DNA of 64,000 bases, taken from NCBI GenBank assembly GCA_033239525.1, contig BSYO01000013.1, forward strand, positions 3,558,501-3,622,500. The letters run 5' to 3'. Under the pieces are notes generated by a model. That model saw only the letters and a list, made by a program, of their open reading frames with translations, made no database searches and had not been told where the DNA came from. This DNA is from Nepenthes gracilis. Taxonomy: Eukaryota > Streptophyta > Magnoliopsida > Caryophyllales > Nepenthaceae. Both the position numbers and the translations under genes were made by a program. Shown here piece after piece: positions 1-11,095 of this stretch (position 1 is its first letter; every line of letters starts with the position of its first letter).

Positions 1-39
1 TGGTTACGGAATATGCCAATTAGACAAATATCTCTAACA
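1..39 (-). mobile_element. Terminal 39 bp of a Sirevirus-like LTR (cut by window edge)
   Basis: These 39 bases match the outer end of the LTR at 61311-62299 with only a few differences. Both copies read, on the minus strand, TGTTAGAGAyATTTGTCT followed by the same ATTGGCATATTCCGT run. Immediately right of base 39 there is ordinary AT-rich sequence and not the GGGGGAG polypurine tract seen at 62300, so on the minus strand this is either a 5' LTR or a solo LTR extending off the left edge. Confidence 0.85.
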
Positions 40-2565
40 GCTTAAATTAAATAAAAAGTTTATATTCTACATGATATGAAATTACAACAGTTTGAAAAAT
101 AATTTAACAATTAAGTTAAGAAATATGATTATTTTTCTTCAAAAGTGAGAAAATTATAAATTAAGAAAAAAAAATATAGAATTTTTCTAAGAAATTGTAT
201 TAGACAGTGGTTATGATTCAGCGGATAGTATATCATGGTATGCCTTAATATGTTATAATAGTATAACGATATTCGAACTTATCATCCATAGGTGAGAAGT
301 AACGTTTGGCCCCGTCTATAAGGTAATATATAAATGGCCCACTTACGAGTCTTAAATAGTAGCGTATGGTCATTAGTTATGTAAGAGTATACATAACTCG
401 AGTTTCGATTGTCTACTTTCGTCAGTTTGGCTTGTTGATTCTGATCCCTAAAAAAAAAAATAATAATTAAGTATATTTTGATATAAATTGAGTAAGAACA
501 ACGTTAAAAAATCTAAAAATATATAAACTAAATTTCTTACATAAGTATTATGAAATATCATGTCATTACATCCGATCATGTTTTATAGTTCTTTAGTTAT
601 GTTTTAATGCAAAGTATAAATGTTCATTGATATATTATAATGCCTCATTGAACTCTTAGCTCACTCTTTACTGTTTTCTAACCGTCTCAAATGAGATACA
701 CGAATTCTTATTAGATAAAGAGGATTAAAGAATGGGTTAATATGAAGAGTTTAGATTATTATATTTATTGATTATAATGTTATTTTAGACAATATTTAAT
801 ATTATTTTATATTTTTTGACAGTAATAAATGTTGTAATTTTAGCTTAAATTTCAATTTCAAATAATAGTTTGTGATGTAGCTGGCTTCCGAGCAATGCTT
901 GATTGTCTAAGATGTTGTATTATGGTGTTTGGTATTGGTTAATGTGTCATATTAAGTTTAGACAGTTTTAGAATGTGTTGAATGATGTAATAAGTTATAT
1001 TTTTAATTTCGGACAATAAGTTATAATTTAGTTTAAGGATTATTGGTTGTCCGATGATTAGATGTTGATTTCTATATTATATATATGGTTTGTCGGCATG
1101 TATGTTCGCTGTCCAATAACAATGTTTATAATTTATGTTTCTGCTTTTGTATATTCTGATTATGTTTTGAGTAGGTACCACTTTTTATATAGGGTCCGAT
1201 ATCACGATTGGGTCTGCGTCGAAGTTATATGTGACGTGGTACTAAATTTGAGTGCTGTGTATAAAATTATGATAATTTATTTGTGGTCGCTCGAGATATT
1301 AATATGAAATTCACATCCGGATGTTAATTAGAAAATTAATTAACTGAGTAATAATATTTTGATTAAAAATTTAATTTGAGATCGAGATTTGGGACACGAC
1401 AATATTCTTATATTAAGATATTATTAAAAAAAATCATAAAATATTTAAATATTTGACCTTACATGCTATTTTTATGCAATCATTTGATGAAAACTTTATT
1501 TTATGATATGGATAGATATTATACTTTTTTCAGGTTTGAAAAACTTATGTATATTTATTATAAAATTTTTTATTTGACAAATAATAACTATCATAAGTGA
1601 GTTGACAATTTATATTCAAATATATTATAATAGATTAGGCATATTTGAATAGCGAACATATAAACCACATGTGAAAAAAATAACATTTGACCATATATAT
1701 ATATATATATGGTAATATAGACAGTACACCTACATATTTTCAATAATAGTGTATTAACTTAGGATTATTAAAAAAATAAGTAATCCATTCTTCGATATTG
1801 TCCATTTGATCAGTCAATATGCGAGTTACTGATCCCTAATTATTATGATTTTAAATGTCATGGTCTTCTTAAGTTTTTGAATATCTGTGACATGATCTCT
1901 TCACACAATTCGTATGTTTTAAATATTCCATGTATATATATATAATGCAATAACTTATATAAAACCATAGTTTTGAACTTATTTAACAAAAAATAGACAT
2001 TTTAAATATTTGCTTGTAATTTATGAACTTTCTATTATTCTTCTTGTTTTATTCACATAAAATTATATATATATGATTGGTTGAACATTAAATTCACGTT
2101 TATAAAGACTTTTAAAACCATTCCAAATTAGCAGTAATGGATTTTCATAAAATTTAGATAGAAAATTATTAAAAGCTTTTATTATATTTATATTTGTAGT
2201 ATTATGAGTTATTTAGATTTCATATACAATATTAAATTTATGTATTTTTAAATTTCATAGTTTGAAATTTTGTGCCGGTATACCTGATAAAGTTATATAC
2301 AGATTTTTATCAAGATATATTTATTATTTTAGTTAGATACTTTTTTTTTATAGGGATTTAAAAATTGAATAGGTATATAATTGCTTTGAAGTGGGACGAT
2401 GATAGTATGGTCAATCTTGTGACCACTGTTATTTATATTTAATTGTATTACTTATTACGTCAATATATAATGTTCGATTTAGTTTTAATTATTAAATTGT
2501 AATTATTATAAATTAATTTTATATTTGATATCATTGTTATCACTTGCTAGTAGTGGAGTCTGGGC
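40..2565. other. AT-rich intergenic sequence
   Basis: No supported gene. The sequence is strongly AT-rich with short A/T runs and an (AT)9 microsatellite at 1693-1710. The part from about 880 to 1420 is less AT-biased and has the feel of an old LTR, ending in a GGGACACGAC-like tract, but no matching ends were found. The open frame at 1062-1307 is a low-complexity frame without a recognisable domain. Confidence 0.6.
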
Positions 2566-2940
2566 ATGTCGGGAGTCTTGATCTGGGTCGAAACGGTACG
2601 TTTTAGTGATAAATGGGACAAAACACTGCGTTTTGCTTCGTCTTCTTCACCGAAAGAGAATTTTGCAGCAGCGGCGGCGGCGGCGGCAATGATTTCGGGG
2701 CAGAGATTGCCGATGAGAACACAGAGCGAGTATATTGACGAAGATTTGCCCTTCCAGTGAACAAATAACGGGAACAGAGACCGCCGAATATGGCGTTGCC
2801 GGTCCGAAAGTTATAAGGCTGCCGGAGGATTCAAACGGCCGAAAAATACGATGGAAACAGATTTCGACCTCGGACGAAAAACAGATTTGAATATGTTTAG
2901 CAAACATGTCTCCTGTATTATATTAGAGGATAACCCACGA
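2566..2940 (+). other. GC-richer island, possible gene fragment
   Basis: This 375-bp patch is clearly richer in G and C than its surroundings. In one plus-strand frame (2566-2760) it reads a short protein-like stretch with eight alanines from a GCA/GCG/GCA run, followed by MISGQRLPMRTQSEYIDEDL and a stop. It resembles a first exon or a captured gene fragment, but no family was recognised. There is no clear TATA box or donor site, and the minus strand is also open here. It ends just before a foldback element. Confidence 0.25.
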
Positions 2941-2970
2941 AAGAGTACACATTCACAGTAGTATAATTGT

Positions 2971-3146
2971 GGAGAAGGACCGTCCTTCTCCTTATCTGAA
3001 CCGTCAGATGTAAAATCCGACGGCCCACACGTTTTGAATGGATAATATAACGTTGACCGTTCGATTTTAAATTTAATCATCCAAAACACGTAATCGTCGG
3101 ATTTTATATCCGACGGTCCAAATTAGGAGAAGGACAGTCCTTCTCC
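2971..3146. mobile_element. Foldback MITE with ~75-bp inverted arms
   Basis: The left arm (2971-3046) and the reverse complement of the right arm (3070-3146) align almost base for base: GGAGAAGGACyGTCCTTCTC, then a CTTATCTGAACCGTCAGATG-like segment, then TAAAATCCGACG and an ACGTGTTTTG-like segment. The arms are separated by about 23 bp. The outer 21 bases of each arm are themselves palindromic. No transposase and no convincing target-site duplication were seen. Another GAGGAGAAGGACG stretch follows at 3149-3185. Confidence 0.75.
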
Positions 3147-6100
3147 ACTGAGGAGAAGGACGCCTCCTCAATCCCTTCTCCGTGGCTATTTGATACCATT
3201 GCTTAAACTTTAAAAAATTTCATAAATAATTTGCTACTAAAATTTTTTATATATTTCATATTATTATTTTAAAGTTGAGTTATTAATATAAATGTCTAAT
3301 ACTTTTTATCATACACCGGCACTTCCAAACAACTATTTAAATCAAATTATATAATGTCAAACCTCTAATGTGTAATACAAATTTTATTTTAAATCCGTTG
3401 GGGTCAAGGTCGTTTTTAAAGATATAGTAAATTAAATGAAAATATTTATTAAATACGTTGGTAGGATGGAAGATTATATTATTATTAAGCCAATTTGTGC
3501 ATGAATGAAGGAAAAAAATATGAAATTTTTTTACATTAAAGTCTCTTATGAGAAATTACGCAGGACTTATATCTTTATAATTCAGATAATATAACCTAAT
3601 TGCCAAAAGAAAAGGGTATGCACATGGCTTGCTCAGACACCTAAAATTCATGCACATGCAAAAGGATGGCAAGATTCGTACGAATTAAAAGCTTTTTTTT
3701 CCTCTCTCTCTCTTTCTTTGAAGATAAGTCTATTGTCCATTGTGAGAAATAATTTAATAGAAAAATAATAAACCTCTCTTCTATTTATAAATTTTAATTT
3801 TTTAATATTTTAACAGATCCTATATATATATATAATAAATTATAAAAAAAATAATATGTATAAGTAAAAATTAATCAAATAGCAGCAGAAAATACCAAAA
3901 GAAATTCCTAATCGTGGGCCGAAAAGAAGCTTATTCTCTTTTATTTATTTATTTTTAAATAAATAATTATAATTTAATTATCTAAAAATAATTAATTTTT
4001 CAAATAATTAATATATAAAAAATGAGTCTCTCAATCTTTATAAAAAAAATTAATCTGCCACAAATTCACGATAGAAGTTGTTCACGTAGCACGATAAACT
4101 CTAAACGGCCAACTTAGATAAAAAACACTATTTTTTTGTTTTTTTATTTAAAAATATATTTCTCCAAAATATATAATTTATTATTATTTTTTATCTGTCA
4201 TTGTTTTGGAATTTTAAAGTAGTGGTAGTGTTCAACGATAAAAACTACTCAATCAAGAATATTCCCTTCATGTTGGTTTGTTTGCTTTGAGTGGAACTTG
4301 CATGCGATCTAAGTATTTAATTTATTATACAAGCTTGATCTAGCTAGCATTTAATTATTAAATAAAGTTTTTGTTACCCATTATAAAATTCTTACAGTAT
4401 AATACTTTTATAAGTGGACCGTAAAAGAGATATGAGTTATAGGATGATTTTATTGGCAGATCGCGATAGATATAATTAATTTTGTTAATTTTGTTGAGTA
4501 TTTACACAATAATTTTTTTGCTAATTTTTTGTTATATAACTTTGTTAATTACATTTGGTTACCTTTGTTATTGATTTATATTTACTTGTATGATATAAAA
4601 AATAACATATGCGAATTAATTTTATTGATTTATACAATTTTCTGGGTGTCGGTGGCTTAATTTAAAAAAATATTTTAGAATAGAGGAGAGGGTGGTCATC
4701 TCCATTATATTGGCCATGTTTAATAAATTTTTTTAATTTAATTAAAAAAAATTGGCTTAGATATAAATGTTAATCATTATTAGGTTAAATTAGAAAACAG
4801 GCAGAATCAATTTAGGATGACCAAAAATTTAGCCATAAGTATCAATCAATTCAGAAAAGCTAGGGATCGAATCATCAAACAAATAAAATCAATATTGGAT
4901 GGACAAGATTACTCTAAGTGTAATCAATACCATAATCTGCATAGCATTTTTGTCCTTTGTATTCTTCATATTTTGCTGGGAATATTTTGACCGGTTGTAC
5001 TAAGTTTAGGGTTGGGCATACTCACGAAGGAAAATTAACTGGCTAGAACACATTTTAAATTTTTTTATAAATAAATTTTATATGCTTTATATTGTTTTTA
5101 AGATTTTTAAATATTATATTGTTCAAGTTTCTAGGTAACTTTTAGTCCAAATATTCATTTTTTTATATGTTATGTAACTTACTATGTAAATATAGAAGTC
5201 TAAGAATTCAAAAATATAAAAATAACTATTGATAGTCTTGTCTAATTTTGATAACAGATGAGCACGAATAAAGTTTGAATGATAGCATACAAAAATAAAC
5301 TCAAATGAGATGGGTAATTACCTAGGCATTTTTGCAATCACAAACTTTCTATTCCTAATTAACTCAACGTTAAAGATTATTATATTCGGCCTATGAAACC
5401 CAAACATATATAGTTGGACACAAGCAATGAAACCCTAACATGGTAGTTTTAGTAACTGGCACGTAATTAGACCGAAGATATAATCTGAAATGTAAATGAT
5501 GCGAGAAAGAAGCTCGATCTGAATAAACTGATTTCTCATCCTACATACCACAAACAGTAATAATAAAGGATTCAGGTTACGTTTTTAAATAAACTCTTTG
5601 ATATCTAAGTTAGCTCTTATTTGATTTGGTAAAGAAGGGGACAGGAAATTTTCTAATCTTTTGAACTGAATGACGAGAATGTCATTTTAAGTATAGATGA
5701 GGGTATCGAATTGCTGCACAGAATTCTTAGTTGGAAGTAGAGCAGCAGATGATGATCTCTTTTCACGTAGTGACACTGTATATCCCATGTAATCTTATTG
5801 ATAATTAAAACAGGATTCCAATCATGTTAATTGTTGCTGAGGTCAAGTGAGCTACTCGAAAAGAGAATAACATATGTTTCAAGATAGACACTCTAATCCT
5901 ACTAAGAAAGAATTTAGATTGAGTAGAATTTTGGCATAAAAGACACGTTGCCTATCATCTGATAGATATTTAGTTGTCATTAAGCGTTGGATAATGTTGA
6001 TATGGCATTTGAACAATCGTCTACACATGTTTGGAGTCTTTTGCTCTGCCATTTTTAACTGGTTCGGTTCAACAATAGGAAAATATAAGATAAATAACTT

Positions 6101-6859
6101 CACTCATATTCACACTTTCATTGGTCAATTAAATTTGATGTGATATGTCAACTTTGTCACTATCTTTTTTTGAGTATGAGACGGACATAATCTTAATACA
6201 TATCTAAATAATCGAGTGGGCTCAGATCTTTTGCTGGCCTATATCCAAATATAATCTAAAATCTTGAATTAATTTCGTACACAATACGAATGAAACAACA
6301 CCCTATTGAGGGCTCTAAGATTCCTTCCAATGTTTACATTAGTAAAAATTTAATCCTTTAAAAAAATTGGATAATTATGGAGGAGATAAAACAATATTCT
6401 TGGTACCGATCCATATTTGAAAGTAAAAACAATAAATCTGTATAGGGATTTGGTAAAAAGTTAAGAGAAAATCTTTTTTTTTATTATTATTAGTATATCT
6501 GTTTCTCTCTTTTTGCTACTTTTCTCTTGCCTTTTAATTCGTAAAATCCTCTCCTTTTTATAGGTGAAGAACGCCTAATCAAAAAAGCTATCTTCCATAG
6601 GCATGTTTGCATCGTGTTATATATTTATTAAATATATGTCTGAAGTATAAGATATCATCATAATATGTTGAAAATTTGGTACCTAACACATCTTACCTTA
6701 CACTTTAGGTCAGCACCCAGCTACTATAACCAATCATAATTTCCTACAGTACCTCTTTCTATCATTAGAACTAGCATCTACCTCAATGCTTTTTCACTAC
6801 ACGCCTTATCAACTTTTTCAGATTTAAAGTAACTCGATTTTAATCGGTGCAATAGCCTA
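3147..6859. other. Gene-poor AT-rich intergenic sequence
   Basis: No coding signal. The stretch holds poly-A/T runs, a self-complementary AAATAAATAATT-type tract near 3940-4010, and many short AT repeats. The minus-strand frame at 5879-6103 has no recognisable domain. No RNA gene was recognised. Confidence 0.6.
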
Positions 6860-7455
6860 TAGTAGGCTACCATATGATGCCGATATAACATAATCGCTTA
6901 TTTTAAATGGGTTGAATTGGACTAATATATTTAAACCAAATCCAACATATAGGCATAGTCCTCAATAGTCTAGGCTAACCCATGTCATATCGGCACCCGA
7001 CAAGTCCCAACAGGGGAGTCAGTTTCTAATAATAAACATAGTAGTTTAGCATGAATTCCTTGTGATAAGAGGATTTAACATGAAATTCTTAGCTACTATA
7101 CACATCTTGATCCCCTCTCATGCTAGCTAGTTTTCCCGTCCCCCTCTCTCCTCTCTTGATAGTAGGCTACTATATGATGCCGCTATAAGATAATCACTTA
7201 TTTTTAATGGGTTGAATTGAACTATTATATTTGAACCAAATTCAGCATATAGGCATAGTCTTCAATAGTCTGGGCTAACCCATGTCATATCAGCTCCCAA
7301 CAAGTCCCAACAGGGGGTCAGTTTCCAATAATAAAAATAGTAATTTGGCATGAATTCCTTGTGATAAGAGGATTTGACGTGAAATTCTTAGCTACTATAC
7401 ACATTTTGTTCCCCTCTCATGCTAGCTAGTTTTCCCGTCCCCCTCCCTCTCTTGT
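6860..7455. repeat. 300-bp direct tandem duplication
   Basis: Two copies lie head to tail with a period of exactly 300 bases: 6860-7159 and 7160-about 7455. Each starts TAGTAGGCTACyATATGATG and ends in CATGCTAGCTAGTTTTCCCG plus a CT-rich tail. They differ at scattered single bases and small indels, roughly one in ten positions. Each copy contains an internal inverted pair (GATGCCGATAT and ATATCGGCACC). No open frame is shared between the copies. Confidence 0.9.
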
Positions 7456-8782
7456 CCACTTATAATCCATTCGTCTTACACGAAGTGTCAAATTTAATCA
7501 TCAAACGTCAATTTCAACACCGAAATTACGAGCCGAGTATGCCGAATAATGCTAACATAGTTACCAAGCACTCTAGACGCCCTCCTACTATTACTAACTT
7601 TCCAATTTATAACTCTCAATTATTAATAATTCAGCTCATCCCTTTAATTAGTCCATATTAGTCACAATAAAAACACTATTTATAAATAAAATTATATATA
7701 TATATATTTCTTCACTACATGCGACATTAAAAATCTAGGTCCTTCATTTTTTTCTAATTATTTAGTTTTGTGATTATTTTTTAGTTTTTTTTTTTTATTC
7801 GGCTGCGTGGAAGGATTACTTAAGAACAGAACGGATAGACTCGTGGGTTCATTTTTTCTTGTTTTTTTTTTTAATTTTTGGGAAAAGATAATATCTTTTG
7901 TTGGTCACATCGTACATGCTTTTTAAATTTTTACTATGATTTGCCTTCCTTCACCTGATTCTATCGATTTTACTGTCAAACTTAAAAGCTTATTCTATGT
8001 GATTATTATAGTCAAATTTTTAGTTCTTATTTTTTTAATGGGCAACGTGGAAAGGAGTCATTTTTGGATGACTCTGTCTACTTTGGTTGTCTGTGTGAAA
8101 TGTAAATTATTGACTAAAGTAGAGGCGCTTTTACTTCTTGTCTTTTATTAGTGTAAATGGATGAAATGATATTGTAACATTCGAAATAAAATTATATTAG
8201 GATATTAAGATATGTTATAATAATTTATATCTATACATATTTTGATTTATAATCTAGAAATTTACACTTAATATTATATTAGGAGTTACATAAACAACTC
8301 TTTTTTTTTTATTTCTAATATTATTAATTTCGGTGCCAATGTTTCTATGGTACATAAGATGAAGGTTGAAGTGTTGGACCAACCTTGATCTTAAAAATTT
8401 TCCTATTTCAATTAATTTAAGTGCATGTTAGTAACTATCATATGTTTTTTTTCTTGTTAAGGGTGCTATAGATAACCTCCAAGGTCCATCTTTTAATCCA
8501 TTGCGCTCCAAATGAAGATGAAAGAGCCTTCTACTATAAATTTTGGATGTCTATCTTTTTTGAAAAAAAAAATTGATTCAATCATCATCAATTATAATTA
8601 TTTTATTAATATTAAATAAATAAGATTAATATTTTTAATAATAAATAAAAATTAAATAAAAAATTTTAATAATAAATAATATAATTATTTAATAAAATAA
8701 AATAATTATAATTAAAAATCTTAAATTAATTCCTTTTTAAAAGGATAGGCTTCGTGAATCCTTGTGCTATAGGGTACCATAA
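7456..8782. other. Intergenic sequence upstream of the bZIP gene
   Basis: No gene is supported. It is AT-rich, with an extended AT-only self-complementary segment at about 8570-8720 made of AATAAATAAAAATTAAAT-like pieces. Such segments can form cruciforms or be MITE remains. The plus-strand frames at 7419-7661 and 7936-8151 lack recognisable domains. Confidence 0.55.
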
Positions 8783-8903
8783 ATGGATCGCGTAAAAACT
8801 TCAGTGTATCAAGCCGAAAAACAAAAGCACTCAGAAAAAAGAAAAAGAAAAACTATATCGATAAAATATGCTGTTGGGTTGCCATCAGCCATCGGGTGGG
8901 CTC

Positions 8904-8934
8904 CACGTGTCTTACTCCCCTCAGGCCATAAATA
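8904..8934 (+). promoter_or_regulatory. G-box and TATA box of the bZIP gene
   Basis: A perfect CACGTG G-box (8904-8909, in context CCACGTGTC, which also fits an ABA-response element) is followed by ATAAATA (8928-8934). The TATA-like element lies about 105 bp before the ATG at 9039. It is followed by a pyrimidine-rich stretch (about 8938-8990), the usual arrangement of a plant core promoter with a Y patch. G-boxes are bound by bZIP and bHLH factors, so autoregulation is possible but is inference. Confidence 0.6.
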
Positions 8935-9038
8935 CTCGTACCCTCCACCTCAATTCTCCCCTTTCCTCTCCCTCTCTTCCTCTATTTCTATCAGGTACGT
9001 GCTGGGTTTTCTCAGACCAGTTCAACCACAGAGAGCAG

Positions 9039-9524
9039 ATGAACTACGATTCTGAAGAACCGGTTCAATGTCAGTTCCCAGTCCATGAAGGCTTCTTCAG
9101 CTTCACACCGAATGAGCTCGATGAACTGCTCTCTTTTTTCCAGGTGGGCCGTGAACCGGTTAGCCACAACTCTGGTTCGGAAGACATTAACCTGCAGGAG
9201 CTCCGTCAAGTTGACGAGAAGAAGCGGAAGCGGATGGAATCAAACCGGAAATCAGCTCAGAGATGTAGATGGAGGAAAAAAAGGCATTTGGAAGAGGTGA
9301 CCGGAGAAGTGAACCGGCTCAATGTCGAAAACCAGGAACTCAAGAACCAGTTGGCTTTCGTTACGTATCATTCCGAACTTCTGAGACAAGAAAACGATCA
9401 GCTCCGAGTCGAATCCATGCTGCTCCGGCATAGACTTTCCGCTCTTCGTCGGGTTTTGGCCGCCATGCAGCTTCAACGTTTTGAGGACAATACATATAAC
9501 TCTGGAATACAGTCTCTGTACTAG
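9039..9524 (+). CDS. bZIP transcription factor, group S type
   Basis: A 161-residue intronless protein and probable nuclear DNA-binding dimer. The basic region (about residues 59-81, DEKKRKRMESNRKSAQRCRW) has the N-x7-R signature (N69, R77). After the fixed ten-residue step comes a leucine zipper with heptad positions V87, L94, L101, V108, L115, L122 and L129. Small size, no intron and a zipper filling the C-terminal half are traits of plant group S bZIPs, which bind ACGT-core elements as homo- or heterodimers. The ATG at 9039 was chosen because it lies downstream of the TATA box and gives a typical N-terminus; the frame is open further upstream, but that part lies in the promoter. No upstream ATG occurs between the TATA box and the start, so the sucrose-control uORF of the bZIP11 subgroup is absent, which favours S2/S3. 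Unusual residues: K71, Q74 and C76, where the plant consensus is NRESARRSR. Confidence 0.93.
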   Translation: MNYDSEEPVQCQFPVHEGFFSFTPNELDELLSFFQVGREPVSHNSGSEDINLQELRQVDEKKRKRMESNRKSAQRCRWRKKRHLEEVTGEVNRLNVENQELKNQLAFVTYHSELLRQENDQLRVESMLLRHRLSALRRVLAAMQLQRFEDNTYNSGIQSLY

Positions 9525-10264
9525 AAAATAAAAATAAAAACTATGTATAAATATATATGGAGGAAAAAAAATAAATATAGACATTATGTTAAATATAATA
9601 TGGGTCTTATTCGTTATTTTTAAAATACTTGTTTATATGAATGTATATATATATATATATTATATTTGCAGTGTATATATATATAATAAAAATAACACTT
9701 TTATTAATTTCATTTTAATAAAATAACGCTTATATATATATATATCTGTACTAGAAAAACCAACGAGTTGCTTAAATAATAGCAGAGAACGTATTGAGGA
9801 TAAAATGAATGTTAATTTGTTTCTTATCAATGATGATCTCTTTTGTTATTTTATAATAAATTTTTATTTTATTAAAAATTTTATATTACCCAAATAATTT
9901 TGCAACATTTGCAGTAAAAACAACACGCAATATGTAGGAAAAAATGCTAAAATACATAATTTATTTAATTATTTTTTTTTCCTTTTTTTGAGGCATCATC
10001 TGTAAACTGCTACATAATTCTCAATACAGTCGATCTAATCTATAATGTTATCCAGCATAAAATTGATATTGAATAAAAGCTAAGAATATTTTATAACATT
10101 TTTCCTTATAAAGAGAGCAGCCGTATAAAGTTGGGTTCTTTTGAGGAGTATAAATCAAAAGGACGTTTTATTTCTTTTTACGTACTATCTCCTTGGGGAT
10201 TCGTGAATTTTGGAGCTCGAACGCAGCTTTAATGGCGATAAACTTGCATTAATATTGTCATCCC
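9525..10264. other. Intergenic sequence downstream of the bZIP gene
   Basis: The first 200 bases are the probable 3' untranslated and termination region of the bZIP gene, very AT-rich with AATAAA-like motifs (for example around 9523 and 9570). (AT)n tracts occur around 9641-9662 and 9670-9685. No gene is seen after it. Confidence 0.5.
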
Positions 10265-11095
10265 TGTTCGAAAAAGGGCACCGATCAAACAATAAAATCA
10301 AGAAAAGAGATAATGATAATAATCACACACATAATAAAAAAATAAAAGAATAATTCACACAAATTTTTACTTAAAAGTCTTCTTTTAAATAAGAGGGAGA
10401 AAATCACGGGGTACTTAATTCATAAAAATCTCATTATGTAAAATTTTAGTTACAAAAATCCTTAATTATAAAAATCCTTAAAGAATAGAGTACAAGAGTA
10501 AACCGGCAACTCCTTATATCTTCTACTTTTTGCAATTCATGAATCGTAACGATGTACATATATATACAAATCCATTGGACAATGCCTGTTCTGCAAGACG
10601 GTTGCGTGTCTTATAAAATTTGCCACCTACTTTACAAAGTTGTCTTTCTGTCCTGAACTTTACTAGTGACCTACTCTACAAATTCGGTTACTAATTCTGA
10701 AAAATTAACTACCTACTCTGCGAAATCAACTATATACACTAGAGTTAACATTTGACCAGCATTTCAGATAGGCCGCTCTCAATCGACCTTTACATAAGTA
10801 TATATTAGATTAGCCTTATCACTCTAGCCTGGTGTCACTATTCTAACCGTTATTACCACTTCGGCCAAGTATTACCACTCGAGCCAAGTATTTCACCTCA
10901 GCCAATTATCACTACTCCGGCCAATTATCACTACTCCGACCAAATATCACTATTTTGGCATTTCGTCATCAGGCCACATTGTCGCGCGCTTACAACAATA
11001 TTTTATCTAAGTATTGCACCCATACATATTCGGCCAAACCTGTCGTCTTGCCAATCATTTTTTAAACCCACACAAGAGTAACTTATATCCTAACA
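10265..11095 (+). mobile_element. Decayed LTR of the TGTTGG/CCAACA family
   Basis: It shares with the solo LTRs at 19125 and 45367 the core around 10380-10450 (AAATAAGAGGGAGAAAATCA, then CGGGGTACTTAATTCATAAA) and the terminal block CACACAAGAGTAACTT...CCTAACA ending at 11095. The start at TGTTCGAAAAAGGG (10265) is the best match to the family start. The five bases flanking each side do not match, so the boundaries and solo status are uncertain. It is more diverged than the other two copies. Confidence 0.55.
10817..10959. repeat. Minisatellite of ~18-19 bp units
   Basis: About eight head-to-tail degenerate copies of TATCACTACTCCGGCCAAT lie inside the LTR relic at 10265-11095. The last complete units differ by only one or two bases, and the earlier ones are more diverged. 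It is one of several minisatellites sitting inside LTRs in this window. Confidence 0.85.

Noticed and set aside
8783..9055. A 90-codon frame and the 57-codon upstream extension of the bZIP frame
   Set aside because: They begin upstream of the TATA box and cover the promoter; the ATG at 9039 gives the expected protein.
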